DNA of 64,000 nt from Candidatus Paracaedibacter acanthamoebae (GTDB taxonomy: Bacteria > Pseudomonadota > Alphaproteobacteria > Paracaedibacterales > Paracaedibacteraceae): positions 2,223,690 through 2,287,689 of the forward strand of contig NZ_CP008941.1 of assembly GCF_000742835.1 (NCBI RefSeq), in the 5' to 3' direction. How positions within the stretch are numbered: position 1 is the stretch's first letter; every line of letters starts with the position of its first letter. Under the pieces are notes generated by a model. It saw only the letters and a list, made by a program, of their open reading frames with translations, was not told the origin of the DNA and did no database searches. This document shows, piece after piece, positions 34,383 through 41,855 of this stretch. The translations under genes and the position numbers were made by a program.

Positions 34383-36155
34383 GTGTCACGGTATCCTAAT
34401 AAAGTGTGCTTAATAGAAGCTGCAATTTCTAATCAACAGGCAGGTCAGTTCGTGATGGAGACAAAATTTTTTAGAGCCATGCCGTGGAAGCGTTGGGATG
34501 TTATGGTTGCAACCGCAATGCTCAATGGATTGGCTTTATTTATGTCGTTGATGATGATCCATCTGTATGATCACGTCTTGCCCAGTAAATCTTACTCACT
34601 GTTGAACTTAACCGTGGTTGGTCTTGCAACAATGGTGGTGCTTGAGATTATTATTCGCCATGCCCGGTCTCGAGTTTTGAGTTGGTTAAGGATGCGCTAT
34701 TCTTATCAGACCCAGGCTGCGGTGTTTGATCGATTGGTGGCTCCTTCTTATCCGTCTGACAGTCGAGTGCAGTTTGCCGAACAACTTGACATGATTGATA
34801 AGAGCCGTAACGTGCAAGATTTTTTGAATCGTCAGGAATTCTTGGCATTTTTAGATTTGCCGTTCATTCTAATTTTTGCTGGGGTTGCTTGTTTTTTGTC
34901 ACCCGTTCTTATGGTCATTCCGACGCTGGGGATAATGCTTCTGGTATTGATGGGGATTTATCGTGGTAAGCAGCTAACTGATATTTTAAACAAGCGACAG
35001 CTTCTCGATCATCAGCGCTCTATCCTTTTAACCCAAACAGTGCAGAACTATCATACGCTCAAAACTTTAGGGATGGAGAATCTGCTATTACGCCGTTATG
35101 AACGACTGCAGTATCAAAAGGCATTTTTTGATAACGATATCCATCAGGTTGAGGGCATGACGCGAGATCTATCCTCTATTATCTCTTATGCCGTGGTGGC
35201 GGGTGTATTATGTGTCGACGTGCACGAAGTTTTGCTGGGGCATTTATCAATCGGAACGCTGTCAGCGTGTGTGTTTCTGACCGGTTTAATGATATACCCC
35301 TTACAGGCAATTTTTTCGAGTTGGTTCAATGTGAAATGTTTCCAGCAAGCCAATAAGAAACTCATCAGTCATCTTAAGGCACGGCAAGTGCCAGCAAATT
35401 CAAGCGCGCAAGAGCTTGAATTGACAGGAGAATTCCGGTTAGAAAATATTGAATTTCAATATCCAGGCACAGAAAAGCCCATTCTTTTAAACCTTAATTT
35501 GTCGGTTCAATCTAATACCATTGTTACAATTTTTGGCCCCACCGGTGTTGGTAAAACGACCTTGGCTCAGTTAATTATGAATCGGTTAGAACGACGCCAG
35601 GGTAAAATTACGTTTGATGGGCATGATTTAAAAGATATTGACGCTCCCAGTTTTGCCAGACAAGTTATGGTTGTTTCTGCTTCCACCCCTTTGTTTACCG
35701 GTACCCTTATGGAAAACCTAACCCTATTTCGGGTTGGCCCCCTTATTGAGGAGGCTATTAAGCTTTCTCAAGATTTGGGCTTAGCTGCTTGGGTAGAAGC
35801 CCAACCTCTATCTTACCAAACGGCGATAAGGGAGGATCTATCTCTCAGTATTCCTGATGGGATTAAACAGCGTATTGGATTAATTCGTATTCTTTTAAAT
35901 GAGCCAAAAATTTTAATTCTCGATGAAGCGAATGCTGCTATTGATGGTGAAGGTGATGCGCAGCTAAAGCAAACTTTGATGGCCTTGAAAGAAGCGGCGA
36001 CTATTATTTTTATTACGCATCGTCCATCAATGAAGCAAATTGCTGATGAGTCTTATGATTTAGTGAATGGCGCTCTAGTTCCGAGTATGAATGTTAGTCC
36101 AACTCTAAAGTCTTTTAAGACGATAACAACTAAAGCAGAGACAGGGCAGGGATGA
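34383..36155 (+). CDS. Type I secretion ABC transporter subunit 1 (permease-ATPase, degenerate NBD)
   Basis: Up to 590 residues; the frame opens at GTG 34383, but ATG 34455 (METKFFRAMPWKRWD) is equally likely. A six-helix exporter domain (about 30-320) precedes a nucleotide-binding domain (about 345-575). Walker A is GPTGVGKTT, Walker B ILILDEANAAID, and the H-loop FITHRPS. The Q-loop position reads VVSASTPLF, without Gln, and the signature position reads LSIPDGIKQR instead of LSGGQ. There is no N-terminal C39 domain. Its stop overlaps the start of subunit 2 (ATGA). It probably works as a heterodimer with that subunit. Confidence 0.85.
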   Translation: MSRYPNKVCLIEAAISNQQAGQFVMETKFFRAMPWKRWDVMVATAMLNGLALFMSLMMIHLYDHVLPSKSYSLLNLTVVGLATMVVLEIIIRHARSRVLSWLRMRYSYQTQAAVFDRLVAPSYPSDSRVQFAEQLDMIDKSRNVQDFLNRQEFLAFLDLPFILIFAGVACFLSPVLMVIPTLGIMLLVLMGIYRGKQLTDILNKRQLLDHQRSILLTQTVQNYHTLKTLGMENLLLRRYERLQYQKAFFDNDIHQVEGMTRDLSSIISYAVVAGVLCVDVHEVLLGHLSIGTLSACVFLTGLMIYPLQAIFSSWFNVKCFQQANKKLISHLKARQVPANSSAQELELTGEFRLENIEFQYPGTEKPILLNLNLSVQSNTIVTIFGPTGVGKTTLAQLIMNRLERRQGKITFDGHDLKDIDAPSFARQVMVVSASTPLFTGTLMENLTLFRVGPLIEEAIKLSQDLGLAAWVEAQPLSYQTAIREDLSLSIPDGIKQRIGLIRILLNEPKILILDEANAAIDGEGDAQLKQTLMALKEAATIIFITHRPSMKQIADESYDLVNGALVPSMNVSPTLKSFKTITTKAETGQG

Positions 36156-38218
36156 CGAATTTTAATTACATTAACTGTCTAAAACCGTTATTAAGAACCT
36201 TGGGTTGGCAAGGATCTTCGCGACGGGTCTTTGAAGCCGTGCCCTATGATGTAACTGAGATTGATTTAATTGATCTCAAGAATATTTTTGTCAGCTTGGG
36301 GTATACTTGTTACAGCAAGAAAGTAAAGCTGTCGAAACTATCACGGAGCTTTCTACCAACCTTATTCATCAATGAATCAAAGGGTATTTTTTGGGTTATT
36401 TATGAACGCACTGAAAAAGATTTTCTTTATATTGATTGCAGGAATGGAGAGAAAGCAGCCATCCCTGTCTCTAAAAGACTTAGTGGCGTTCGCTATAATT
36501 TTGTCAAAGGTTTGCATCCTGAGATATCTGCTAAGTCTTGGTTTCTTTGCCTATTTGACCGCTTATCTCGAGACCTGTGGCAGCCGGTTGTAATGGCTAT
36601 TTTAGGGGGGCTAAGCACGCTGGCGATTCCCTTATTTGTTCAGTTTATGTATGATCATGTCATTTCCATTCAATCAGAGAAAATGGTGCCTTATTGTGTG
36701 GGGGGATTGGGGCTTGTTTTTCTGAGTATGATTTTATTTGCCTACATCAAAAATCGGTATTTATCCTATTTAGGGGCTCGGTTAAATATTTTGATAAATA
36801 ATGATATAGAACGACAATTAATGATGCTCTCTCCTTCCCATTTAAAAGAGGACTCGATTGGAGAACAGGTATTAAAATTGCGGCAATTTGATTATGGTCG
36901 TGAGATGGTTCCTAGATCGCTTGTTCTTGCCCTATTCGAGCTGCCGATTATTATTTTAGCGACCATTGCAATGGCTATAGTCGGACAAGAACTTGCTCTT
37001 ATTCCTCTTATGGCAATGGGGTTGACTTTAATGTTGGTAAAATTTTTCTATGGTAGGTTGTCTTCCTTAACGACAAAGGCTGTGGCCGTTCATAAAACTT
37101 CCAGTAATTTTATCCATGAAACCCTGTTAAGTTTGCAAGCTCTTCACAATCTTGCAGCCGAACGTGCTTGGAGCGATCGTTATCGTACTTATGGAAGCGA
37201 CACTGCCATCCAAGAGCGTGTTTTAAGCGATAAAATTAATCAATTATCAACGTGGAGTTTAAGCATCTTAAAAGGGGCTGGTGCTTTAACAGTTTGTTGG
37301 GGCATTCAACAAGTTATAGAGGGAAATTTGTCAGGCGGCACCTTGATGGCGGTTATTATTCTCATGGGGCAAGTTTTCTGGTCACTGTATACCTTAGTGG
37401 GACAAGTGCAGGACCTGCCTTTATTCCGTGAAACTGTATCTAAAATAAATCAATTAATGGTGGCACCTATTGAAGGTTTGCCTACCATTCAATCGGCGAT
37501 TAAACCGCAGGGTCATCTTAGTGTTGATGATGTGTATTTTCGTTATCCGGGCCAATCGAAAATGGCTTTACAAGGTGTGCGGATGGAAGCAAATCCAGGG
37601 GAGATTGTTGCTATTATTGGTCAGAATGCCTCGGGCAAATCGACTTTTGTTCGATTGCTGATGCGACTCCATGATCCAATGAGTGGTGATATCAAGCTTG
37701 ATGGCATCAATATTAATACTTTTGATCCAATTGCTTATCGGCAATCCATTGGCTATGCCCCCAGTGTACCGCAGTTCTTTGTCGGCACAATTGCGCAAAA
37801 TATGAGATTGGCGCAACCAGAGGCTACGGATAAGGAAATCTTGTACGCTTTCGAGCAAGTTGGAGTGACCGAAGAGATACACAAGTTGCCGAATGGTATC
37901 CATACGCGATTATCAGATCAATATCAGCAGGACTATTCGGCAGGGTTCTTACAAAAATTGAATTTGGCTCGGGCCTTAATTCGTGATAGCAATGTTTTGA
38001 TTTTTGATGAACCTGTCGGCAATATCGATTTCAAGAGTGATGCTGTTTTTAAGGACACCATCCAAAATCTTAAAGGAAAAAAGACAGTCATTATCGTGAC
38101 CCATCGTCCAAGTATTATTAACCTTGCCGATCGTATTTTGGTGCTTAATCAGGGCATAATGCGATTATTCGGGCCTAGAGAACAAGTTCTCAACATTCTT
38201 TCGGGGAATGCAGCATGA
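36152..38218 (+). CDS. Type I secretion ABC transporter subunit 2 with C39-like N-terminus
   Basis: A 688-residue protein. The N-terminal 125 residues resemble an inactive C39-peptidase-like domain as in RtxB/LapB exporters: VPYDVTEIDLIDLKNIFVSL is present, but the catalytic Cys-His pair is not evident. The six-helix membrane domain is at about 140-420. The NBD has Walker A GQNASGKST, Walker B VLIFDEPVGNID and H-loop VTHRPS. The Q-loop reads YAPSVPQFF and the signature YSAGFLQKLNLARAL, both non-consensus. It overlaps its neighbours by four bases on each side. With subunit 1 and HlyD it forms a type I secretion operon. Confidence 0.87.
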   Translation: MTNFNYINCLKPLLRTLGWQGSSRRVFEAVPYDVTEIDLIDLKNIFVSLGYTCYSKKVKLSKLSRSFLPTLFINESKGIFWVIYERTEKDFLYIDCRNGEKAAIPVSKRLSGVRYNFVKGLHPEISAKSWFLCLFDRLSRDLWQPVVMAILGGLSTLAIPLFVQFMYDHVISIQSEKMVPYCVGGLGLVFLSMILFAYIKNRYLSYLGARLNILINNDIERQLMMLSPSHLKEDSIGEQVLKLRQFDYGREMVPRSLVLALFELPIIILATIAMAIVGQELALIPLMAMGLTLMLVKFFYGRLSSLTTKAVAVHKTSSNFIHETLLSLQALHNLAAERAWSDRYRTYGSDTAIQERVLSDKINQLSTWSLSILKGAGALTVCWGIQQVIEGNLSGGTLMAVIILMGQVFWSLYTLVGQVQDLPLFRETVSKINQLMVAPIEGLPTIQSAIKPQGHLSVDDVYFRYPGQSKMALQGVRMEANPGEIVAIIGQNASGKSTFVRLLMRLHDPMSGDIKLDGININTFDPIAYRQSIGYAPSVPQFFVGTIAQNMRLAQPEATDKEILYAFEQVGVTEEIHKLPNGIHTRLSDQYQQDYSAGFLQKLNLARALIRDSNVLIFDEPVGNIDFKSDAVFKDTIQNLKGKKTVIIVTHRPSIINLADRILVLNQGIMRLFGPREQVLNILSGNAA

Positions 38219-39546
38219 TAGACACACCACAAACAGCAACCTTAATCCCAGCTTCTCTTCATGAAGTAAGTCGGCAATTACCAACGCTGAAACAGTCAAT
38301 CTTTCTAGAGGAAAGCCGAGCACCACGGTTATCTCAGCTAACCATTTTATCTATGATAGGCCTGTTGGCAGCTTTTATAGGATGGGCGGCGATTACCCCT
38401 CTTCACCAAACCATCAATAGTCGAGGTGACATTGTTGCCTCGGATAAAATTAAGGTTATCCATCCGCCCGAAGGAGGCATCCTCACTGAATTGAATGTTC
38501 ATGAAGGGGATTTGGTTAAGGAAGGACAAATTCTTATCGCCATGGATTCCCATGCTATAAAATCTGATTTAGAGGCTTTGGATATAAGGGTACAATTGCT
38601 GCAAATTAGAGCGGACAGGCTGCGGGCTTTTGGATTAAATCAAAACTTTGATCTGACGCAGTATCCCAATTCGATGGCAAAGATTGTCGCGGATCATAAA
38701 TCTATCTATGACATGCAAATTCGTAATCGTGAAGATCAGCGTTTAAGCATTGTGAATCAGATAGAACAACGCCGTGCTCAACTAGCGCTTACCTTAGGCC
38801 AAGAACATGATGTGCGGCATCAAATGGAAATAGCTGAGCAGCAACGGGATGTGGCTAAGAAACTCTTTGAAAAAAAGCTTGGTACAGGAACAAATTATCG
38901 TCATGCTGAGGATAATCTATCAAAGCTCCGTAAAGAGTTGAATTCTTTAATCAATCAATCCCAAGAGAATCGTCAGCAAATTACCGAAGAAGAAGGTCGT
39001 ATTGTTGAACTTGATACAAGTTTGCGTCAGAATGCGCTTAAAGAAATGGGGGAAGTGACAACAGAATTATCTGTTCTTAAGGAACAAAAAATTCGACTAA
39101 AGGATCAGTTAAATCATTTAACGCTCAAGGCCCCTATCACCGGTGTGGTCCGCGGATTAGAGACGATAAAGATTGGTGAAAAAATTCAGCCGGGCCAGCA
39201 AATTTTACAAATAGTTCCGCTCGAAAATATCGAAGCAGAGGTTAAAATCACCCCTTCTGATATGAAAACCATAAAAATAGGGCAATCAGTTCGTCTGCAA
39301 GTTTCTGCTTATGATGCTCAGTTAAATGGCTTTTTAGAAGGTACAGTAGTAAGCATGGCCGAGATACCATCAATGGGGACTGATAATCAACCCTATCACA
39401 AAGTTATGGTGAGATTGGCGAAAAACTATGTCGGAACTGAGTCCCAGCAAAACCAATTAATTCCTGGTATGGCTGTCACTGCCGATATTCAGGTGGGTGA
39501 AAAAACAATACTTCAGTATATGACTCACCTCATTCTTAATCCATAA
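38215..39546 (+). CDS. HlyD-family membrane fusion protein
   Basis: A 443-residue periplasmic adaptor. A short cytoplasmic N-terminus, one membrane helix (about 43-62), a split biotinyl-lipoyl domain (VIHPPEGGILTELNVHEGD and later LTLKAPITGVVRG), a long alpha-hairpin (about 120-300) and a beta-barrel domain (EVKITPSDMKTIKIGQ), ending with GMAVTADIQVG. It bridges the ABC pair to an outer-membrane channel. No TolC gene or RTX-type substrate gene is found beside it. Start overlaps the stop of ABC subunit 2 (ATGA). Confidence 0.92.
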   Translation: MIDTPQTATLIPASLHEVSRQLPTLKQSIFLEESRAPRLSQLTILSMIGLLAAFIGWAAITPLHQTINSRGDIVASDKIKVIHPPEGGILTELNVHEGDLVKEGQILIAMDSHAIKSDLEALDIRVQLLQIRADRLRAFGLNQNFDLTQYPNSMAKIVADHKSIYDMQIRNREDQRLSIVNQIEQRRAQLALTLGQEHDVRHQMEIAEQQRDVAKKLFEKKLGTGTNYRHAEDNLSKLRKELNSLINQSQENRQQITEEEGRIVELDTSLRQNALKEMGEVTTELSVLKEQKIRLKDQLNHLTLKAPITGVVRGLETIKIGEKIQPGQQILQIVPLENIEAEVKITPSDMKTIKIGQSVRLQVSAYDAQLNGFLEGTVVSMAEIPSMGTDNQPYHKVMVRLAKNYVGTESQQNQLIPGMAVTADIQVGEKTILQYMTHLILNP

Positions 39547-39566
39547 AAAAGGTCAAATGGCCCGTC

Positions 39567-40802
39567 TCAATGGGATCCTATAATTTGGTCTGTTTGGGGG
39601 GATCTAGATTTTGACAACGGGCCGAGAATAATCCCTATTAAGCCAATGCCGATGAGAATCATGAGGTGGTGGACTAAACTTAGTGGGTTATGCCATTTTT
39701 GCCAACAATAAGTTGCAACTAAAGGGGCTGTGCCAGACATCAGCAGGGAGCCTAGAGAATGACCTAAACTCATGTGACGATACCGAGAAGTCATTGGAAA
39801 TTGCCGCATCAGCAAGACATACCCTGGGGCATGCATCAAGGAAAGGCAAAGGCTTAGACTACATAAAAGAAGGGGGCTTGGAGACGGCGTGAATGAGAGG
39901 AGAGGGGTAAAGAGGAAAGCAAATAAGATTCCGCTGATGAAAACAATTTCTCCTCCATAGCGTTCGCTGAGAAAAGCTGCCATTAAAAGACCTGGGCAAT
40001 AAAAGGCAAGGCACAGACTGATGAGGGATTGAGCCTGAGCCGCTGACATGATTGAGAGGATAGAGGTCCAATAGGTGGGTTGGTAGACGAAAAATAGATG
40101 ATAGGTTCCGCCAACGGCCCCACAGATCATAATGACAGACAATAAACCCCGATAATTTGGTTTGATCCAAAAAGTTGCGGGTCTTTGAAAGTGGGGCGAT
40201 TCAGTAATGTGGCGCCTGATCTTGAGAAGTAATAGGCCAAGAATACTCCCGATTAAGAAAGGAATTCGCCAATAATTGGGAAATTGTTTAGCAATAAAGG
40301 TTCCCTGAGAGGCTAGAAAGATACCTATATAACAGGATAAACCCACGATAGCATTGTTGACAAAAGGGTAGTGGGCCGGATTGGATTCATACAATCGAAT
40401 GCGGACTCCATCACTTTCGCCGGCAATAAAAATTCCTTGCAATAGTCGTGCTAACAGAACAATGATCATGGCAAGCGTGCTATTAAGCCCAGACGGTAAA
40501 GCCGTAATAATGAGGGTGGGTAGAACAATGCCGAGCATGCTCCATCTTAAGGCAAAGCGGCGACCATAAAGATCACCGATCCAACCAAAGATAAGGGCGC
40601 CTAGGGGCTTGGCCAGGGAGCTTGCACAAAATAAAAGATATGTTTGAAGAAGGGCACTCTCTTTATTTAAGGCTGGAAATAAATGGTGTGCCAACAGGCC
40701 TGCGCAGAACCCGTATAAGGCATAATCATAATATTCAAGTACCGTTCCAAAAAGGGCTAAGCGTGATTGGGGTTGTTTGAAAAGCGTTAAGATGCGTTGC
40801 AT
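39567..40802 (-). CDS. MHS-family transporter under TPP riboswitch control (predicted thiamine or precursor uptake)
   Basis: A 411-residue, 12-helix MFS carrier starting MQRILTLFKQPQSRLALFGT at ATG 40802. Motifs TVLEYYDYALYGF, FGWIGDLYGRR and ARLLQGIFIAGESDGVRI place it near ProP-type symporters. The ribosome site GGAGGGAGG lies at the 3' end of a TPP riboswitch, so translation should be blocked when thiamine pyrophosphate is plentiful. That points to uptake of thiamine, a thiamine phosphate or a pyrimidine/thiazole precursor. A longer frame beginning at 40865 would run through the riboswitch and is rejected. Confidence 0.85.
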   Translation of the reverse strand: MQRILTLFKQPQSRLALFGTVLEYYDYALYGFCAGLLAHHLFPALNKESALLQTYLLFCASSLAKPLGALIFGWIGDLYGRRFALRWSMLGIVLPTLIITALPSGLNSTLAMIIVLLARLLQGIFIAGESDGVRIRLYESNPAHYPFVNNAIVGLSCYIGIFLASQGTFIAKQFPNYWRIPFLIGSILGLLLLKIRRHITESPHFQRPATFWIKPNYRGLLSVIMICGAVGGTYHLFFVYQPTYWTSILSIMSAAQAQSLISLCLAFYCPGLLMAAFLSERYGGEIVFISGILFAFLFTPLLSFTPSPSPLLLCSLSLCLSLMHAPGYVLLMRQFPMTSRYRHMSLGHSLGSLLMSGTAPLVATYCWQKWHNPLSLVHHLMILIGIGLIGIILGPLSKSRSPQTDQIIGSH

Positions 40803-40895
40803 TAAGTGACCTCCCTCCGTCGGTGTTAACCGAATCAGGTTCAAAGGGTTAAGGTTGATGAACAACCTTTCTCAGCCCGAAGGCACCCCTGGTTT
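40803..40895 (-). ncRNA. TPP riboswitch (THI element)
   Basis: Read on the minus strand, the conserved blocks are in order: GGGGTGCC, TTCGGG, CTGAGA (plus-strand 40870-40875), a variable stem, ACCCTTTGAACCTGAT, TCGGTTAACACCGACG, then GAGGGA. This is the THI-box consensus with all core motifs present. The terminal GGAGGGAGG doubles as the Shine-Dalgarno region of the downstream transporter, and there is no U-tract, which favours translational rather than transcriptional control. Confidence 0.95.
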
Positions 40896-40928
40896 AAAAA
40901 ATATAGTGTATGGAATCTATCGTTTTAC

Positions 40929-41528
40929 CTAAATGATAGATGCGAGAAAAGCAATAATGCTTCCTGCGAGTTTGAAAATAGCGAAACTAATTAAGAGTGT
41001 CAATACCATTCCCACCACAGCGAGAATTCCATCTTTTTCAATTAAGGCAAGACTAAGGAGTGCCACCCCCAGCCCGCCTAAGAAATTACCAAACGGAATG
41101 GGGAGAGCAATAATAATTCCCAACAACAAAATGAAGAAACCGATGACTTGTTCCATTCCCTTGTGAGTTAGCCCTATCCATCGTGGCCGCACATAGTGCT
41201 CAATTTTAAGTAAATAAGGGGAGGCTTTTCTGAGAATAGTCAAGAGAGTCTCTCGTTCAATATAGCGATGACGAATCTTTTCTGGCAGCCAGGGTTGGGC
41301 TCGATTCATCATCAATTGAATGGCAACCAAGCAAATAGGGATACCGAAAAAGGTTGATGTGCCGGGAATGGACGTGAGTAAGAGCACATTCGGCAAGGCC
41401 AGGATCAACAGCAGTAAGCCGTATCCCCGTTCCCTCAATGAATTGATAAGGCCATCGACAGAAATGTGGGAATCCTGATGGGTATAAACATATTCTTCGA
41501 GCAATTCTGTGATGGTTTTCTTACTCAT
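40929..41528 (-). CDS. exoD: ExoD-family membrane protein
   Basis: 199 residues from ATG 41528 (MSKKTITELLEEYVYTH); an in-frame ATG 15 codons upstream is possible. Features are the N-terminal helix followed by RGYGLLLLILALPNVLLLTS, LVAIQLMMNRAQPWLPEKIR and several C-terminal membrane helices. The family is named from Rhizobium ExoD, linked to exopolysaccharide production and alkali tolerance; its biochemical role is unknown. It is transcribed in the same direction as the TPP-regulated transporter but precedes the riboswitch, so it is regulated separately. Confidence 0.85.
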   Translation of the reverse strand: MSKKTITELLEEYVYTHQDSHISVDGLINSLRERGYGLLLLILALPNVLLLTSIPGTSTFFGIPICLVAIQLMMNRAQPWLPEKIRHRYIERETLLTILRKASPYLLKIEHYVRPRWIGLTHKGMEQVIGFFILLLGIIIALPIPFGNFLGGLGVALLSLALIEKDGILAVVGMVLTLLISFAIFKLAGSIIAFLASII

Positions 41529-41669
41529 GGGAAGCTCATCTTCGAAATCTAATAAGCATAGAATACCTGTCATAATCCCAATTTTTTATTAATATCTTTC
41601 AACAAACCGTTCCATGCCTCCCTTTGATTGTCCAGAAAAAGTGGTTTTTGGGGAAATTAATGCAAAAAG

Positions 41670-41745
41670 CTTCTCTTCCCGGGGCCGACGAGCCGGGAAC
41701 TCGAGCTGACAGGCGATGGTTCTTGCATTATCGAGTTTCCGGGCC
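41670..41745 (-). repeat. Palindromic dispersed repeat, copy B
   Basis: Contains CCGGGAACTCGAG (41693-41705) and the inverted partner TCGAGTTTCCGGG (about 41731-41743), so the element folds into a hairpin with an arm of about 13 bases. The 13-base core is identical to copies A (10429) and C (58755). It lies between exoD and the coiled-coil gene. Confidence 0.6.
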
Positions 41746-41766
41746 ATTCTAGGCTTGTGGAGAAGG

Positions 41767-41801
41767 ATAAAAAAGATCCCCAGCTCCCGAAAGAGGTGGG
41801 G
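41767..41801 (-). terminator. Rho-independent terminator of the barrel/coiled-coil unit 1
   Basis: On the minus strand, CCCCA ... CTC-TTTCG-GGAG ... TGGGG forms a stem with one mismatch, followed by ATCTTTTTTATC. It lies 55 bases after the stop codon of the coiled-coil gene at 41856 and would end the OMP1-coiled-coil transcript. Confidence 0.75.
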
Positions 41802-41855
41802 AAAGAATTATCCATGGTGGTGGATGGATAAGTTGATCTACAGCAAGTCTTTAGA

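Noticed and set aside
40803-40865. N-terminal extension of the TPP-regulated transporter to 40865
   Set aside because: These bases are the 3' half of the riboswitch, and the GGAGGGAGG ribosome site points to ATG 40802.
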